Shown here one piece after another: positions 1-8,741 of a stretch of 64,000 bases of DNA. The stretch's first letter is position 1. Each line of letters opens with the position of its first letter. The notes beneath the pieces were generated by a model. It saw only the letters and a program-made list of their open reading frames with translations, was not told the origin of the DNA and ran no database searches. Source of the stretch: Verrucomicrobiota bacterium. Lineage in GTDB: Bacteria > Verrucomicrobiota > Verrucomicrobiia > Verrucomicrobiales > Verrucomicrobiaceae. A program made the translations under genes and the position numbers. Where the stretch lies: NCBI GenBank assembly GCA_025360015.1, contig JANYCZ010000025.1, positions 1 to 64,000 of the forward strand. The letters run 5' to 3'.

Positions 1-235
1 AAGCAGCTGGCGGCCACCGGCAAGCGGTGCAAAATCGACGGCACCGTTTTGTGCGGCGGGCGGAGTATGGGTTGTGTTCACAAACTCCCATCGCACCGAC
101 TCCGCCGCGCAAAACGTCCTTCTTCAATCGCGGCGTTCGGGATTAACACATATTAACTATATCGGATTGAGAAAGCGAATCATGTCTTCCCAGCAAGACT
201 TTACCATCATGCCCTTCCTGCGGACGGGGGCATTC
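1..235. other. No assignable gene at left edge
   Basis: No supported gene is seen here. A plus-strand frame stays open from base 2 to 325, but its translation has no recognisable motif, signal peptide or hydrophobic segment, and open frames of this length are expected by chance in GC-rich DNA. The stretch may include the tail of a gene that begins outside the window, which cannot be judged from what is present. Confidence 0.4.
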
Positions 236-290
236 CTGAAAAAAGAGAACGCCGCAGAGGACTTATTCTGCAAGTCGGCTCTGCGGCGTT
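236..290 (-). terminator. Rho-independent terminator, minus strand
   Basis: A perfect 12-bp inverted repeat (AACGCCGCAGAG at 248-259 and its complement at 279-290) is followed, reading the minus strand, by a T-rich run (complement of gaaaaaag at 238-245). It lies about 80 bases past the stop of the small minus-strand gene at 369-557 and is oriented to end that transcript, which supports the gene being real. Confidence 0.65.
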
Positions 291-368
291 GGTGTGGGCA
301 AGTACCCAAGGATGAACTCGTTTGAACACGTCATTGGCCCGGTGAGCCGACGTGTCCAGCGGGGGGTG

Positions 369-557
369 CTACTTGGCGGGGTCTTGGGTGTCAGTTGGAC
401 AGGCACGCTCTTCGATCTTCACTACCCAAAGGGCGGCGAACTCCGCGATCACGGCATGGTCCCGGTAAAACTTGTACCACTCTCCCTCTCGCTCCCAGCG
501 CTCGGCCGGGACGAAGGAAGCTCCGCCAATATTGAGGATTACTTTGAAGGTTTTCAT
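369..557 (-). CDS. Small conserved-looking hypothetical protein (62 aa)
   Basis: A 62-residue protein with no signal peptide or membrane segment. It begins MKTFKVILNIGG and has a central stretch WEREGEWYKFYRDHAVIAEF rich in aromatic and charged residues, which suggests a compact beta-rich cytoplasmic domain. No family is recognised. Support for it being a gene comes from its balanced composition and from the minus-strand terminator just past its stop (236-290). No clear Shine-Dalgarno sequence is seen before the ATG, so the start is less certain than the frame. Confidence 0.5.
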   Translation of the reverse strand: MKTFKVILNIGGASFVPAERWEREGEWYKFYRDHAVIAEFAALWVVKIEERACPTDTQDPAK

Positions 558-882
558 GGTCTTTTGCTGTTGTTATTCATGAAATCGGCTCTGGTTCGGG
601 AGCTTAGCGGAAGTAAACTTACGAAAGGATTGAACAAACTTGCCGCAGCCCAAAATTGGGGCTGTTCATGCGTGCAGCTTGGAGTGTGCGACCTGGGGCT
701 TGAAAAGGGGCGACGGGAGGGCTAAGGAGCTCTGTTTCAACCCTCGCGCCGCAATTCAGGAAGACCACTGCGCGAGGCATTGGAAAACAATTGTAGCGTT
801 TTTGATGGCAAATTGATGAATGATCCGTCATCCTCAGGCGATGCGCTTGACTAAGAACCTCGTCGAGCCAAAACGAATTTGC
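558..882. other. Intergenic region with small hairpin
   Basis: No gene supported. A short hairpin (CAGCCC at 646-651 pairing with GGGCTG at 659-664) sits in it. ORFs on both strands here have biased composition and look like chance reading frames. Confidence 0.4.
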
Positions 883-1200
883 ATGCACAAGGACACATCC
901 CTCGCCGCCCTTCAGGCCATCGATGTCATTGTTTACAAAAGCAGCCACCAAGAACTCCGCCCGGAGGATCTGGCAGAGCTGCAGGGAGCCTGCACCAGCC
1001 TGCTCCAAGGCGTTGAGGGAACATCCCCACTCGCGAATAAAGCCCTCGCGATCATCGAGCTCATCCAATTGGCCTTCTTTAGCACCACCCGCAGGCCGCG
1101 CATCCATCGGGAAGAAATCCTGCACTGCGGCATCGCGCTCTCCATCTTGATCCAGAAGCAGCCCGAGTCCGCTCTCGGAGCTGGCGCGGGTGAGAGGTGA
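883..1200 (+). CDS. Small paralogous protein, copy 1 (105 aa)
   Basis: A cytosolic protein of unknown function, mostly helical by appearance, with no signal peptide. It aligns along nearly its whole length with the gene at 3918-4235: MHKDTSLAALQAIDVIVYKS here against MQKETAIAALKVIDFAVYTS there, and ILHCGIALSILIQ against ILEYGISLSIFIQ. The shared N-terminus places the start at 883 and not at the upstream in-frame ATG at 820. Both copies lie upstream of, and convergent with, a DUF3313-like lipoprotein gene, so the pair appears to have been duplicated as a unit. The function is unknown. The conserved hydrophobic C-terminal segment may be a dimerisation surface (inference). Confidence 0.65.
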   Translation: MHKDTSLAALQAIDVIVYKSSHQELRPEDLAELQGACTSLLQGVEGTSPLANKALAIIELIQLAFFSTTRRPRIHREEILHCGIALSILIQKQPESALGAGAGER

Positions 1201-1255
1201 AAATCTCCGAAACAGCTTGGGAGAAAACTCAAAGCCTCAGCCCCCCAGCCTCGGG

Positions 1256-1903
1256 TCAAGGCATGCGGCGCTCAGGCCTAAGCCCACCACTGCTCGCTGG
1301 GAAACCAGCCCCGTCTTCGGCGGCATAGCTGAACTGCAGTCCCAGACCACGCGGCGGCGCATCATGGATGGGATGATTGAGATGACCGCCGTTGAAGCCC
1401 TGCGGGCCAGCCACAGAGGGATCGATTTGCAGCGGCAGAAAATGGACGAGAAATTCGCCCTTCGCTTTGTCGAGCGGCTCAATACGGACGCGCTGATTCA
1501 GGCGTTTCCCGGCGAAGACGGCATCCACCCTGAGGGCGTTGCCGGTGGCAGAGTAGGCGGGGACCTGGACTTTGAGCCGAGGGTCAAATTTCCTCCCCAG
1601 CGCCGTGCCTGCATCTGCGATGGCTTGGGCGACTTGATGGTAGCTGACCACGTGGGAATCAAACCGTACCTGAGCATAGCCTCGCGCCAGGTTGAGGTTG
1701 ATCTTCCGGACGCTCTTGAGCTTTTGCAGCGAAGCTTGGAGCGCATCGGCGTCCCGCTGGTCCGTCATCTCGGAGAGGTAAAAGATCAGCGTCGGAGTGT
1801 GCGGCGCATAGGCGTCATCATCCTTGGACGCATCGGCCGCAGGTGCCGGAAAGGGGACCTGCCAGAAGGCTAAAATCCAGAGCAGGAGGCAGGTATGTCG
1901 CAT
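1256..1903 (-). CDS. Secreted protein with HMA-like ferredoxin-fold domain (215 aa)
   Basis: A signal peptide spans about residues 1-24 (MRHTCLLLWILAFWQVPFPAPAADA), so the product is probably periplasmic. Residues about 35-105 (TPTLIFYLSEMTD then VRKINLNLARGYAQVRFDSHVVSYHQVAQAIADAG) show the beta-alpha-beta pattern of a heavy-metal-associated domain, but the CxxC metal motif is absent, so metal binding is doubtful. A long C-terminal part ending in low-complexity sequence follows. An upstream GTG at 1915 is possible, but ATG 1903 places the signal peptide at the N-terminus. The gene lies between the small protein copy 1 and the first lipoprotein copy. Confidence 0.6.
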   Translation of the reverse strand: MRHTCLLLWILAFWQVPFPAPAADASKDDDAYAPHTPTLIFYLSEMTDQRDADALQASLQKLKSVRKINLNLARGYAQVRFDSHVVSYHQVAQAIADAGTALGRKFDPRLKVQVPAYSATGNALRVDAVFAGKRLNQRVRIEPLDKAKGEFLVHFLPLQIDPSVAGPQGFNGGHLNHPIHDAPPRGLGLQFSYAAEDGAGFPASSGGLRPERRMP

Positions 1904-2093
1904 GACGGGAGTCACTTGGGATTGCTGGGCGGAGCCTCGTTCTTGTTCGGCGGCTTACCCGCAGGCATGTTTTTATCCGTGATTATTTGCGTCAAATAAA
2001 TGGTTAAAGCACTCTGTTTAATCCGCTAATGTCTTCACTGAGAGCGAAAGGCTGCTTGGGGCAGGGGACTGCAGGCAGTGGGTGAAGCCCGTT

Positions 2094-2885
2094 CTAGAAG
2101 TTAATGAGCACGGCGGGCAGGCTGCTCGAAACTTTCTCGCCCGGCTTGGCGCGGAGCAATTTTTCAAGCTGAGAGGCCCATTCCTTCACCGCAGAGTGCA
2201 CCTGACCGTAGTGGCGCATGTCCTGGATCGAGAAGATGATCACGAGTTTGGCGTACTCCTTGTCGGCAAATTCAAAAATGGGCTGCTGTGAGCGCGGCTC
2301 CACCACCCGGCCCTCGATCGCGGTGTACCCCCGCGTATTTCTCATCATCACCTCGCCCCCGAAGTTAAGGGTGAAAAAGTCCACCACCTGGCGTGAAAGG
2401 AAGCCCGTGTAGGTGTTCGGCCCCCACTCCAGCAGAGACAGGTCCACCGTCAGCGCGTCCGCCGCCGGGGCGTCCACCACGACATAGCGTGGATCCTTGG
2501 CCTTGCGAAAAGCCTCCACGAACTTGCTGCGCATGTACTCCGCCAGCGCCGGCAGGTGGCGCCTGCGCCAGCCAGCGTTGTGCTCGATCTTCGAGACGAA
2601 GCTGTTGTCCGGCCGCACGTTGTCATACACCACGGGCGCGATGTAGATCTTCCGGCACTTGTCCGCCGCCGCCAGCACCTTCTTGTCCGTGCTCCACCAG
2701 TTGCCGATGAAGGGCGAGCGCGAGCGGTCTTCCTTGAGGTCTTTGGCATGCGTCAGAAAGCTGGAAGGCTTCACATCCACCGCCGCCACAACACTCTTGG
2801 CCGTGCGGCAGGAGCAGAGGGATACCGCGGCAGCGCACAGCAGAAGAAGCCAGCGCGAGGGCTTCGGGGGAGGGGGGAAAGTCAT
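2094..2885 (-). CDS. DUF3313-like lipoprotein, copy 1 (263 aa)
   Basis: The N-terminus has a hydrophobic segment followed by AVSLCSC, giving candidate lipidated cysteines, so the product is probably an outer-membrane or periplasmic lipoprotein. After it comes KPSSFLTHAKDLKEDRSRSPF, resembling the start of DUF3313 lipoproteins, then two alpha/beta halves with YVVVDAPAADALTVDLSLLEW and PIFEFADKEYAK. The ATG at 2885 is chosen because the upstream extension has no coding character and would bury the lipoprotein signal. The paralogue at 4452-5246 is similar along the whole mature protein. The DUF3313 assignment is by motif resemblance only and no function is known. Confidence 0.7.
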   Translation of the reverse strand: MTFPPPPKPSRWLLLLCAAAVSLCSCRTAKSVVAAVDVKPSSFLTHAKDLKEDRSRSPFIGNWWSTDKKVLAAADKCRKIYIAPVVYDNVRPDNSFVSKIEHNAGWRRRHLPALAEYMRSKFVEAFRKAKDPRYVVVDAPAADALTVDLSLLEWGPNTYTGFLSRQVVDFFTLNFGGEVMMRNTRGYTAIEGRVVEPRSQQPIFEFADKEYAKLVIIFSIQDMRHYGQVHSAVKEWASQLEKLLRAKPGEKVSSSLPAVLINF

Positions 2886-3917
2886 TGGGTAATAAGCTGC
2901 ACGGTGTGAGCTGGGTGCGCCTTGGGAAATGTCAGTCATTGCATACGGCATACGGCTCATGAGGGTGGGAAGACGTATGCGGATGGCAGGGTAGCCGTGG
3001 AGCGCGGACTTCACTCTGTGCTGGATTTCATCGTCGCAGCGGGGAAAACAGCCCCATGCATATGCGCCGCCCGAGCTTTTACCCTGGGCCCGGCCACACC
3101 GAATCAGCATGTCTGCGGTTTCCAGCTTGCGCCTCCACCCACTGGTTCAGGCGGGGCTGGCTGTCTCCTTCGCCATGGCTTCGAAGCCCGGCATTCGGAC
3201 TAACATCCGCACTTTGAAGACGCCGTGGCTTTCTCAGTCGGTGGCCGATTTTCCATCGTCCCCTCAGCCCTCAGGGACGCAAGACGGACCCGCCACGCTT
3301 TTGACGGCCTCGGAAAACCCTTCACACCGCCGAGGAGGGCATGGAGGGATGGCTGGTTTCCAGGCGGGGTTGCGTCTGCAAGGTTCGAGAGGGATCTCTT
3401 CCACGGCTTCCCAGGCCACGAGACTGAAACGGAAATGTTCCACATTCCTTGGCTCAGACCGACTTGGGGACAGTCTCACATTCAGGACAATGTTTGATTT
3501 CTCTAAATGCAGCTGACAGCGTTCGTTTTCAGAAACCACCAAGCTCGTTCGGGTGGGGAAAAAATCTCCGCTAGTTCCCGGCTTTCCACCACGCTGATCA
3601 AAAACGGCGGTGCCTTCAGCCCTCTGAGGAGAAAGCAAAATGGCTCTGGACACAAATTGCCCCGTCCTGCGCAGGGATTCACGAAGTTCTTTAGGGAGAT
3701 GGGTTTCGCTCATGGGGGGGGTGAGGTGAGAGGTTTCAGGCATCGTCGATTGGTGTGCAGAGACCGGGATCAGAGCAGGATGGCGTCAGTTGTTACAACT
3801 TTATAAAGGAATTCCTTATCACTCAAGGATTATGTGGTGAAAGCGAAATTATGAATAAACATTCATTTCAAATTAAGGCCTTTGAGGGAAGGCCAAGGCG
3901 CTCGAAATGAGAGAGAT
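2886..3917. other. 1-kb stretch without a supportable gene
   Basis: Several ORFs occur on both strands (for example 3264-3743 minus and 3109-3516 plus), but they overlap one another, are rich in R, P and S, and show no family motif. The last 130 bases, before 3918, are AT-rich and probably hold the promoter of the small protein copy 2. The stretch may contain eroded gene remains from the duplication that produced the flanking paralogues (inference). Confidence 0.4.
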
Positions 3918-4235
3918 ATGCAAAAGGAAACAGCCATCGCAGCACTGAAGGTGATCGATTTCGCGGTTTACACCAGCAAGCACAAGGAACTCAGCCTGGG
4001 TGAGATCGAAGACCTTCAAAGTGCCTGCCAAAGCCTCCTCCGCAGCGTTAAGAGCAACGCCTTTGCAGCGGACAAAGCCGCCTGGATGGTCGAACTCATC
4101 CAAGCGGCGTTGGTGGTCAAAACCTCCAAGCCTTGCAGCAATCGCGGGCTCATCCTGGAATATGGCATCTCGCTTTCCATCTTCATCCAGCGGGCCCCCG
4201 ATTCGAAGCCGGAGGGCGACAAGGCATCCCCTTGA
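3918..4235 (+). CDS. Small paralogous protein, copy 2 (105 aa)
   Basis: The second copy of the 105-residue protein at 883-1200, equal in length from the shared start and alignable throughout. The region between the conserved ends (LSLGEIEDLQSACQSLLRSV here, LRPEDLAELQGACTSLLQGV in copy 1) also matches, so both copies look under constraint. It is helical with no signal peptide, and the function is unknown. GAGAGA lies just upstream of the ATG and may act as a weak ribosome site. The gene is convergent with the lipoprotein copy 2, which follows at once, whereas in copy 1 an HMA-like gene intervenes. Confidence 0.65.
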   Translation: MQKETAIAALKVIDFAVYTSKHKELSLGEIEDLQSACQSLLRSVKSNAFAADKAAWMVELIQAALVVKTSKPCSNRGLILEYGISLSIFIQRAPDSKPEGDKASP

Positions 4236-4451
4236 GCGGGTCTGGAGGATCGAGCTTCGAGGGGTCAAAAGGCCCTGCTTTAAACCGCTCATCAGGCGCT
4301 AAACTGGAATTCGGAGTGGTTTTAACGAGTGTGTATTTGCGTGTAATTACCGTTTAAAAATCTATTTATCAACGCATTAACACTATCTACCAGCTAACCA
4401 TCTCAAGATTGAGAGGGCAGCGTCTGAATGGATGGCGGGGCAGGGGCTTTC

Positions 4452-5246
4452 CTAGAAGTTCACGAGGGCGAACGGCCAATTGTCCGCTACTTTCTCTCCG
4501 GGCTTGGCGCGGAGAAGCCTTTCAAGCTGGGTGGCCCACTGCTTCACGGCGTAATGCGACTGCCCATTGCGGCGAAAGTCCTGGATCGAGATGAGGACCA
4601 CAACCTTGGCATACTCCTTGTCCGCAAATTCAAAGACCGGCTGGTGCGAGCGCGGCTCCAGCAGCCGTCCCTCGATCGCGAGGTAGCCTCGCGTGTTTCT
4701 CAGCAGGGATCCTCCACCCAGCCTGAAGGTGAGCAGGCCCACCACTTCGCGCACTATCACACCGGTGTAAGTGTTGGGCCCCCACTCCAGCAGAGACAGC
4801 TCCAAAGTCAGTGCGTCCTTCGCCGGAGCGTCCACCACGGCATAGCGCGGGTCCTTGTCCTTGCGGAAGGCAGCCTCAAATTTGTCGTGCGTGTACTGCG
4901 CCAGTGCCGGCAGGTGGCGCGCTCTCCATCCGGCAGTGTGTTCCACCCTGGAGACGACAGTCCTGTCCGGCCGGATGTTCCCATACACGACGGGCGCGAT
5001 GTAGATTTTGTGGCATTGGTCCGCCGCTGCCAGCAGTTTCTTGTCCGTGCTCCACCAGTTGGCGATGAAGGGCGAGCGCTTGCGGTCCTGCTTGAGTTCT
5101 TTCCCGTGCGTCAAAAAGCTGGAAGGCTTCACCTCCGTCGCCGCAAAGACGTTTTTGACGTGGCTGCATGAGCCCAGCGACATCGACAGACTGCCCAGAA
5201 GCAGCAGGAGCCAGCGGAAGGGGTTTGTGCCAGACGAGGAATTCAT
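4452..5246 (-). CDS. DUF3313-like lipoprotein, copy 2 (264 aa)
   Basis: Paralogue of 2094-2885. A signal with lipobox-like SLGSCSH leads into KPSSFLTHGKELKQDRKRSP, and the segments NWWSTDKKLLAAADQCHKIYIAP, YAVVDAPAKDALTLELSLLEW, VFEFADKEYAKVVVLISIQD and LERLLRAKPGEKV match copy 1 closely. It is probably an envelope lipoprotein of about 28 kDa with unknown role. The ATG at 5246 gives the lipoprotein signal at the N-terminus. The longer frame upstream to 5504 has no homology between copies and is rejected. Confidence 0.7.
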   Translation of the reverse strand: MNSSSGTNPFRWLLLLLGSLSMSLGSCSHVKNVFAATEVKPSSFLTHGKELKQDRKRSPFIANWWSTDKKLLAAADQCHKIYIAPVVYGNIRPDRTVVSRVEHTAGWRARHLPALAQYTHDKFEAAFRKDKDPRYAVVDAPAKDALTLELSLLEWGPNTYTGVIVREVVGLLTFRLGGGSLLRNTRGYLAIEGRLLEPRSHQPVFEFADKEYAKVVVLISIQDFRRNGQSHYAVKQWATQLERLLRAKPGEKVADNWPFALVNF

Positions 5247-5406
5247 GGATCGCTGAAGGGTGTGAATGGGGTGGCATCGGAAAATGTCAGTACGTACATT
5301 CGAATCATGAGGGCTGGCAGGACGTAGGCTCTCGCCCTCTTCCGCCTCCTCTTGTCCCCCTGGAACGCGCTTGCCAGAACACCACGGCAACAGAATGAAT
5401 AACCCC

Positions 5407-6054
5407 ATGACCAAACTCCGTGTAGAGAGCTTCACCGTTTCAATTGATGGCTTCGCCGCAGGCCCGGACCAGAGCCTGGAGAACCCGCTGGGCATCGGCG
5501 GCACGGCCCTGCATGGCTGGGCGTTCGCGACTCGTACGTTTCAGACGCACCTGTTCGGCAAGGAGGGCGGAGAGACCGGGATCGATGACGACTTTGCGGC
5601 GCGGGGTTTTCACAACGTGGGTGCCTGGATCATGGGCCGGAACATGTTCGGCCCCGTGCGCGGTCCTTGGCCAGATGAGAGCTGGCGCGGCTGGTGGGGT
5701 GACAACCCGGTGTATCACAAGCCGGTCTTCGTGCTCACGAATCATCCGCGTGCGCCCCTCGTCATGGAGGGCGGAACGACCTTTCATTTCATCACCGAAG
5801 GCATCCACGTCGCGCTGGAACGCGCCCGCGAAGCCGCCAATGGCCAGGACGTCCGCATCGGCGGTGGTGCCTCGACCATCCGCCAATACCTGCAGGCGCG
5901 ACTGATCGATGAACTCCACCTCGCCATCTCACCGGTCTTGCTTGGCGCAGGCGAGCGCTTGTTCGAAGGCATCCACCTGCCGGATTTGGGATATACCTGC
6001 ACCCAGCATGTGGCATCGCCCCGAGCCACTCATGTTGTGATAAGCCGCGCGTGA
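5407..6054 (+). CDS. Dihydrofolate reductase family protein (RibD C-terminal domain type)
   Basis: A 215-residue cytosolic reductase of the RibD-C/DHFR-like fold, probably NAD(P)H-dependent. Features typical of the family are VESFTVSIDGFAAGPDQ near the N-terminus, WIMGRNMFGP in the middle, VFVLTNHPRAPLVMEGGTTFHF, a glycine-rich nucleotide-contact segment VRIGGGASTIRQYLQARLIDELHLAISPVLLGAGERLF, and a short beta tail. The substrate is unknown. Family members are often annotated only as dihydrofolate reductases and need not reduce folate. The start could also be ATG 5395 (MNNPMTKLR). The gene is divergent from the lipoprotein copy 2 and is followed by two small genes on the same strand. Confidence 0.85.
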   Translation: MTKLRVESFTVSIDGFAAGPDQSLENPLGIGGTALHGWAFATRTFQTHLFGKEGGETGIDDDFAARGFHNVGAWIMGRNMFGPVRGPWPDESWRGWWGDNPVYHKPVFVLTNHPRAPLVMEGGTTFHFITEGIHVALERAREAANGQDVRIGGGASTIRQYLQARLIDELHLAISPVLLGAGERLFEGIHLPDLGYTCTQHVASPRATHVVISRA

Positions 6055-6104
6055 TGCCAATGTCGCCCAACCATGGCCTGGGTCATTAGTCCACTAAATA
6101 CGCC

Positions 6105-6389
6105 ATGCCGACATTTCTTTTCACTGTGGATGACGTGTTCGACATTTCAGGTCGATATGTGATTCCGACGCCCGGCGTGCCGGCTTCGGTTCGCGGGATT
6201 CGGAATGGACTGCCGATTGAGCTGCGCCGTCCTGACGGCACAGTATTGCAAACCGTCGTTGCGAGCGTTCCGATGATTGACCCTTACGACCCAAAAAGAC
6301 CGACTCAGATTGCGTTGCAGGGCATCGATAAGGAGGATGTTCCACTCGGCACAGAGATTTGGATGACAGATGAGACACCAATGGCCTAA
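6105..6389 (+). CDS. Small protein resembling EF-Tu domain 2 barrel (94 aa)
   Basis: A short soluble protein whose pattern recalls the second beta-barrel domain of translation GTPases: FTVDDVFDISGRYVIPTPGV at the start, GLPIELRRPDGTVLQTVVAS in the middle and QIALQGIDKEDVPLGTEIW at the end. In EF-Tu this barrel follows the GTPase domain. Here it stands alone, with no P-loop, so it cannot be a GTPase. Function unknown. It lies 60 bases before the ASCH protein and may be co-transcribed with it. Confidence 0.65.
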   Translation: MPTFLFTVDDVFDISGRYVIPTPGVPASVRGIRNGLPIELRRPDGTVLQTVVASVPMIDPYDPKRPTQIALQGIDKEDVPLGTEIWMTDETPMA

Positions 6390-6448
6390 CCATGCGCGGA
6401 GCCCCTGAGCCTCGAGTCGTCAGGCGCTGCTCCAACACAAACACGCTC

Positions 6449-6838
6449 ATGGAACGATTGAAACGCCTGCAGTTTTGGGGCAGCAATGCGGACGATGATG
6501 ATTTGTTGCTGCAGGCGCTCAGCGGTGAGAAGACCGCGACTGCGGATCTGGCGCGGGACTGGCATGTCGCGAATGGGGATTACGACGACGGCGGGTACGT
6601 CGCCGCAGACGTCGTGGAGGTTTACGACCTGCGCAGACAGCTACTCTGCCACATCCGCATCACGGAAGTTTACGAGACGACCTTCGGTGACATCCCGGAG
6701 AAGCTTTGGCGCGCCGAGGTCTGCACCAGTGCCGAGGACTTCCGCCGTGGCGACCGCGTCTCCTGGTCTGCCGAGACGCTCACGGACGACACGCGCATCA
6801 TCGGCTGCCATTTTGAATGGGTGGAGAGCGAGAGATGA
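6449..6838 (+). CDS. ASCH domain protein
   Basis: A 129-residue protein with the ASCH fold, a PUA-related beta-barrel thought to bind RNA or modified nucleotides. Diagnostic segments are FWGSNADDDDLLLQALSGEKTATADL near the N-terminus, VVEVYDLRRQLLCHIRITEVYETTFGDIPEKLWRAE in the middle and the closing strand IIGCHFEWVE. The start at 6449 (MERLKRLQFWG) fits other ASCH proteins. The longer frame from 6392 adds an unconserved arginine-rich tail. The in-vivo substrate is unknown. Confidence 0.8.
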   Translation: MERLKRLQFWGSNADDDDLLLQALSGEKTATADLARDWHVANGDYDDGGYVAADVVEVYDLRRQLLCHIRITEVYETTFGDIPEKLWRAEVCTSAEDFRRGDRVSWSAETLTDDTRIIGCHFEWVESER

Positions 6839-7102
6839 GACCCGCAAGGCCTAGGCTGCAGAAAGCTGCGCCACAGCCCCTTCAAGCGCTCCGCAGCCTT
6901 CTGCCTGATAGGAGCCAAATAAGTTTCCGCCCAGCCTCCCGGTCCCGCTGCTGGCAGGTAGGGCAGGGGCGGCGTCCCCGGCTTGCCGGAAGGCCCGCCG
7001 TGTGATGAACTCGGTGTTCATTACAAGCGTCCTCGTCTTTCTTGCCTGGTATTCGTGATGAAGGGCATTGCTGCGGAACTCTAACCATGCTTAGATGTTT
7101 CC

Positions 7103-7456
7103 ATGAACGACGAAGCAACGCGGCGTGAAATGAGTCTTGAGTTTGTGGCGAAAGTTCAAGGCGACCCGCTGGAGAAGCGCTGCGCACGGGCCACTTTGTG
7201 GTGTCGGGACGACCTGCCGCCTGCCAGCGGGGAAATCCTCTGTGAACCCGCTCTGGATCAGATTGCCCGGGGTCTGTTCGAGCCCGACGACTCCGCCTCC
7301 TTGGAAATTCTGGCAGCCTCCGCCGCCTACCTTTCGCTGGGAGTTCCGCATCTTCTGCCGATTCGGGTCACGGAAATTCACTCCGAGGGTGAAGACCCCC
7401 ATTTTCATTTTGAGGTGACCGGCCCCGCCACCAAGCTGCGTTTGCCGGAAGCGTAA
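7103..7456 (+). CDS. Hypothetical protein (117 aa), source of two downstream 3'-end remnants
   Basis: A soluble acidic protein of unknown family: MNDEATRREMSLEFVAKVQG at the start, a central helical part and a conserved-looking C-terminal strand pair HLLPIRVTEIHSEGEDPHFH then FEVTGPATKLRLPEA. That last part recurs at 10180-10281 and 12534-12635 as truncated copies beginning at the same codon, so this gene is the only intact member of a locally multiplied family. No signal peptide. Role unknown. Confidence 0.6.
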   Translation: MNDEATRREMSLEFVAKVQGDPLEKRCARATLWCRDDLPPASGEILCEPALDQIARGLFEPDDSASLEILAASAAYLSLGVPHLLPIRVTEIHSEGEDPHFHFEVTGPATKLRLPEA

Positions 7457-7511
7457 AGCGCGGCTCCTTCGAGGCTGAGCGCGCCCAACGCAGGAGCTTA
7501 CCAGCGCGAAA

Positions 7512-7575
7512 AGTAGCACGGGCAATCCTGCCCGTAATCGGCGCGCTCTTTACGGGCAGGATTGCCCGTGCTACT
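7512..7575. repeat. Perfect 26-bp-arm inverted repeat (hairpin)
   Basis: AGTAGCACGGGCAATCCTGC and the next six bases (7512-7537) pair exactly with 7550-7575 across a 12-base loop. Each arm also contains an internal palindrome (GGGCAatccTGCCC). It lies between a stop at 7456 and the next start at 7777, without a T-run, so it looks more like a dispersed REP-type extragenic palindrome than a simple terminator. Copy number elsewhere in the genome cannot be seen from this window. Confidence 0.85.
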
Positions 7576-7776
7576 GCCCGGATCGTTCCCAAACCACCGG
7601 CTCCGGCCTCCTACGCCGCGCCTCCTGGCGCTCCGCTGCCACCGCGCCAAAAAGTTTCCAGCCAAGGCCCGCAGCGCGCGGCGGGGAAACCCTGAGATGA
7701 CCCTGCGCAACCGATTGCGGGCGACCTGACACCGGACTTGATGCGAATCGTCGGCGAGCAATCCCCCCATGAACTC

Positions 7777-8457
7777 ATGAAACCTCACGCCGTGCTGTGC
7801 CTGCTGCTGTTCATCACCTCGATCCCAATCGCCGGATATGGCGATGAACTCATGGACAGAATTCGCCAGGCCAGGATGGAACGTGAACTGGCTGCTCAGC
7901 AGACTGCGGCGGGCCGGTCACGGGCCTCTGCGGTCAATGCCCTGCCGCACATGCTGCCGGCACCGCTCAACCGCACCTGGCATTACCAAGGCAGCCTTTA
8001 CAAGGGCACTCTGTTCAAGCTCAGCGCCGACTGGCAAAAAGTGTACGTCATTTCCGACTGGGACAACTACCACGGGTCGTGGCTCAATGTCGCCGATCTC
8101 GATCTGGAGACTCGCGTCAGCATTGGCGTCGCAACCGAAGTGGAAAAGTCCATGCACGCCAAAATCAAAGCCGATCAAGAGGCGCAGGAGCGAGAGCAAG
8201 AGATCGCTCGCCTCGCGGCTCTTGAAGAGGAAAAGCGCCACCTGCGGGAGATCGCTCAGGAAGAAGAGAGAAAGTTGACCGTTCGGCAGGATATTCTGGT
8301 GCTTCTCAAACGCCGGGGAACGCTCCTGCAACCCCCGCCTGACCAAGGCCCGCCGCAGGTCAATGTGGATGCCTCCGGCGCGCGGGGCAGTGTTTCTGCC
8401 AGCCCCAGGGCCATTCCCGCTGTTACAGCCCTCCCATCCGTCCCCGAGGTGCCTTGA
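7777..8457 (+). CDS. Secreted coiled-coil protein (226 aa), unknown function
   Basis: The N-terminus MKPHAVLCLLLFITSIPIAG is a signal peptide, so the product is exported. It continues with a region containing WHYQGSLYKGTLFKLSADWQKVYVISDWDNYHGSWLNVADL, which looks like a small beta domain, then a heptad-rich coiled coil (about residues 125-185, rich in E, A, Q and R), then a proline-rich tail. ATG 7777 is preferred over 7738 because it opens the signal peptide. No family recognised. Confidence 0.65.
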   Translation: MKPHAVLCLLLFITSIPIAGYGDELMDRIRQARMERELAAQQTAAGRSRASAVNALPHMLPAPLNRTWHYQGSLYKGTLFKLSADWQKVYVISDWDNYHGSWLNVADLDLETRVSIGVATEVEKSMHAKIKADQEAQEREQEIARLAALEEEKRHLREIAQEEERKLTVRQDILVLLKRRGTLLQPPPDQGPPQVNVDASGARGSVSASPRAIPAVTALPSVPEVP

Positions 8458-8557
8458 GCACGAATTCTTCCATCCTCATTTCGAACGGCGCCACGCCGTA
8501 GCCCTCCGCCGCGCCTCCGTGCACTCCGCTGCCATCCGTCTGGCCGGAGCCCAAAAT

Positions 8558-8595
8558 TTGCCGAGTTTCCACCTCTAGGGATGGCAACTCGGCAA
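8558..8595. repeat. Hairpin downstream of the coiled-coil gene
   Basis: TTGCCGAGTT (8558-8567) pairs perfectly with AACTCGGCAA (8586-8595), and pairing extends three more bases with one mismatch. There is no T-run, so it could be a weak or Rho-assisted terminator, or an extragenic palindrome. The sequence just before it (8500-8535) resembles 7610-7650, so this is part of a locally repeated block. Confidence 0.55.
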
Positions 8596-8741
8596 CTTTT
8601 CCAGCCAGGGGGGAACAGCAAAAAGCCCAACACCCCCCGCAAGGAACCGGTCCTTACGGGAGTATGGGCAGCGTCGTACGCCTGGAGATGGACGACCACC
8701 TTACCGCTATGCAGAGATCCATTCTGCCTAAGCGGAAAGGA

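Noticed and set aside
3264..3743. 159-aa minus ORF
   Set aside because: Overlaps several other frames in a 1-kb region without coding signals; composition R/P/S-rich.
7512..7575. Call of a simple terminator
   Set aside because: Arms are too long and perfect, and no T-run follows in either direction.
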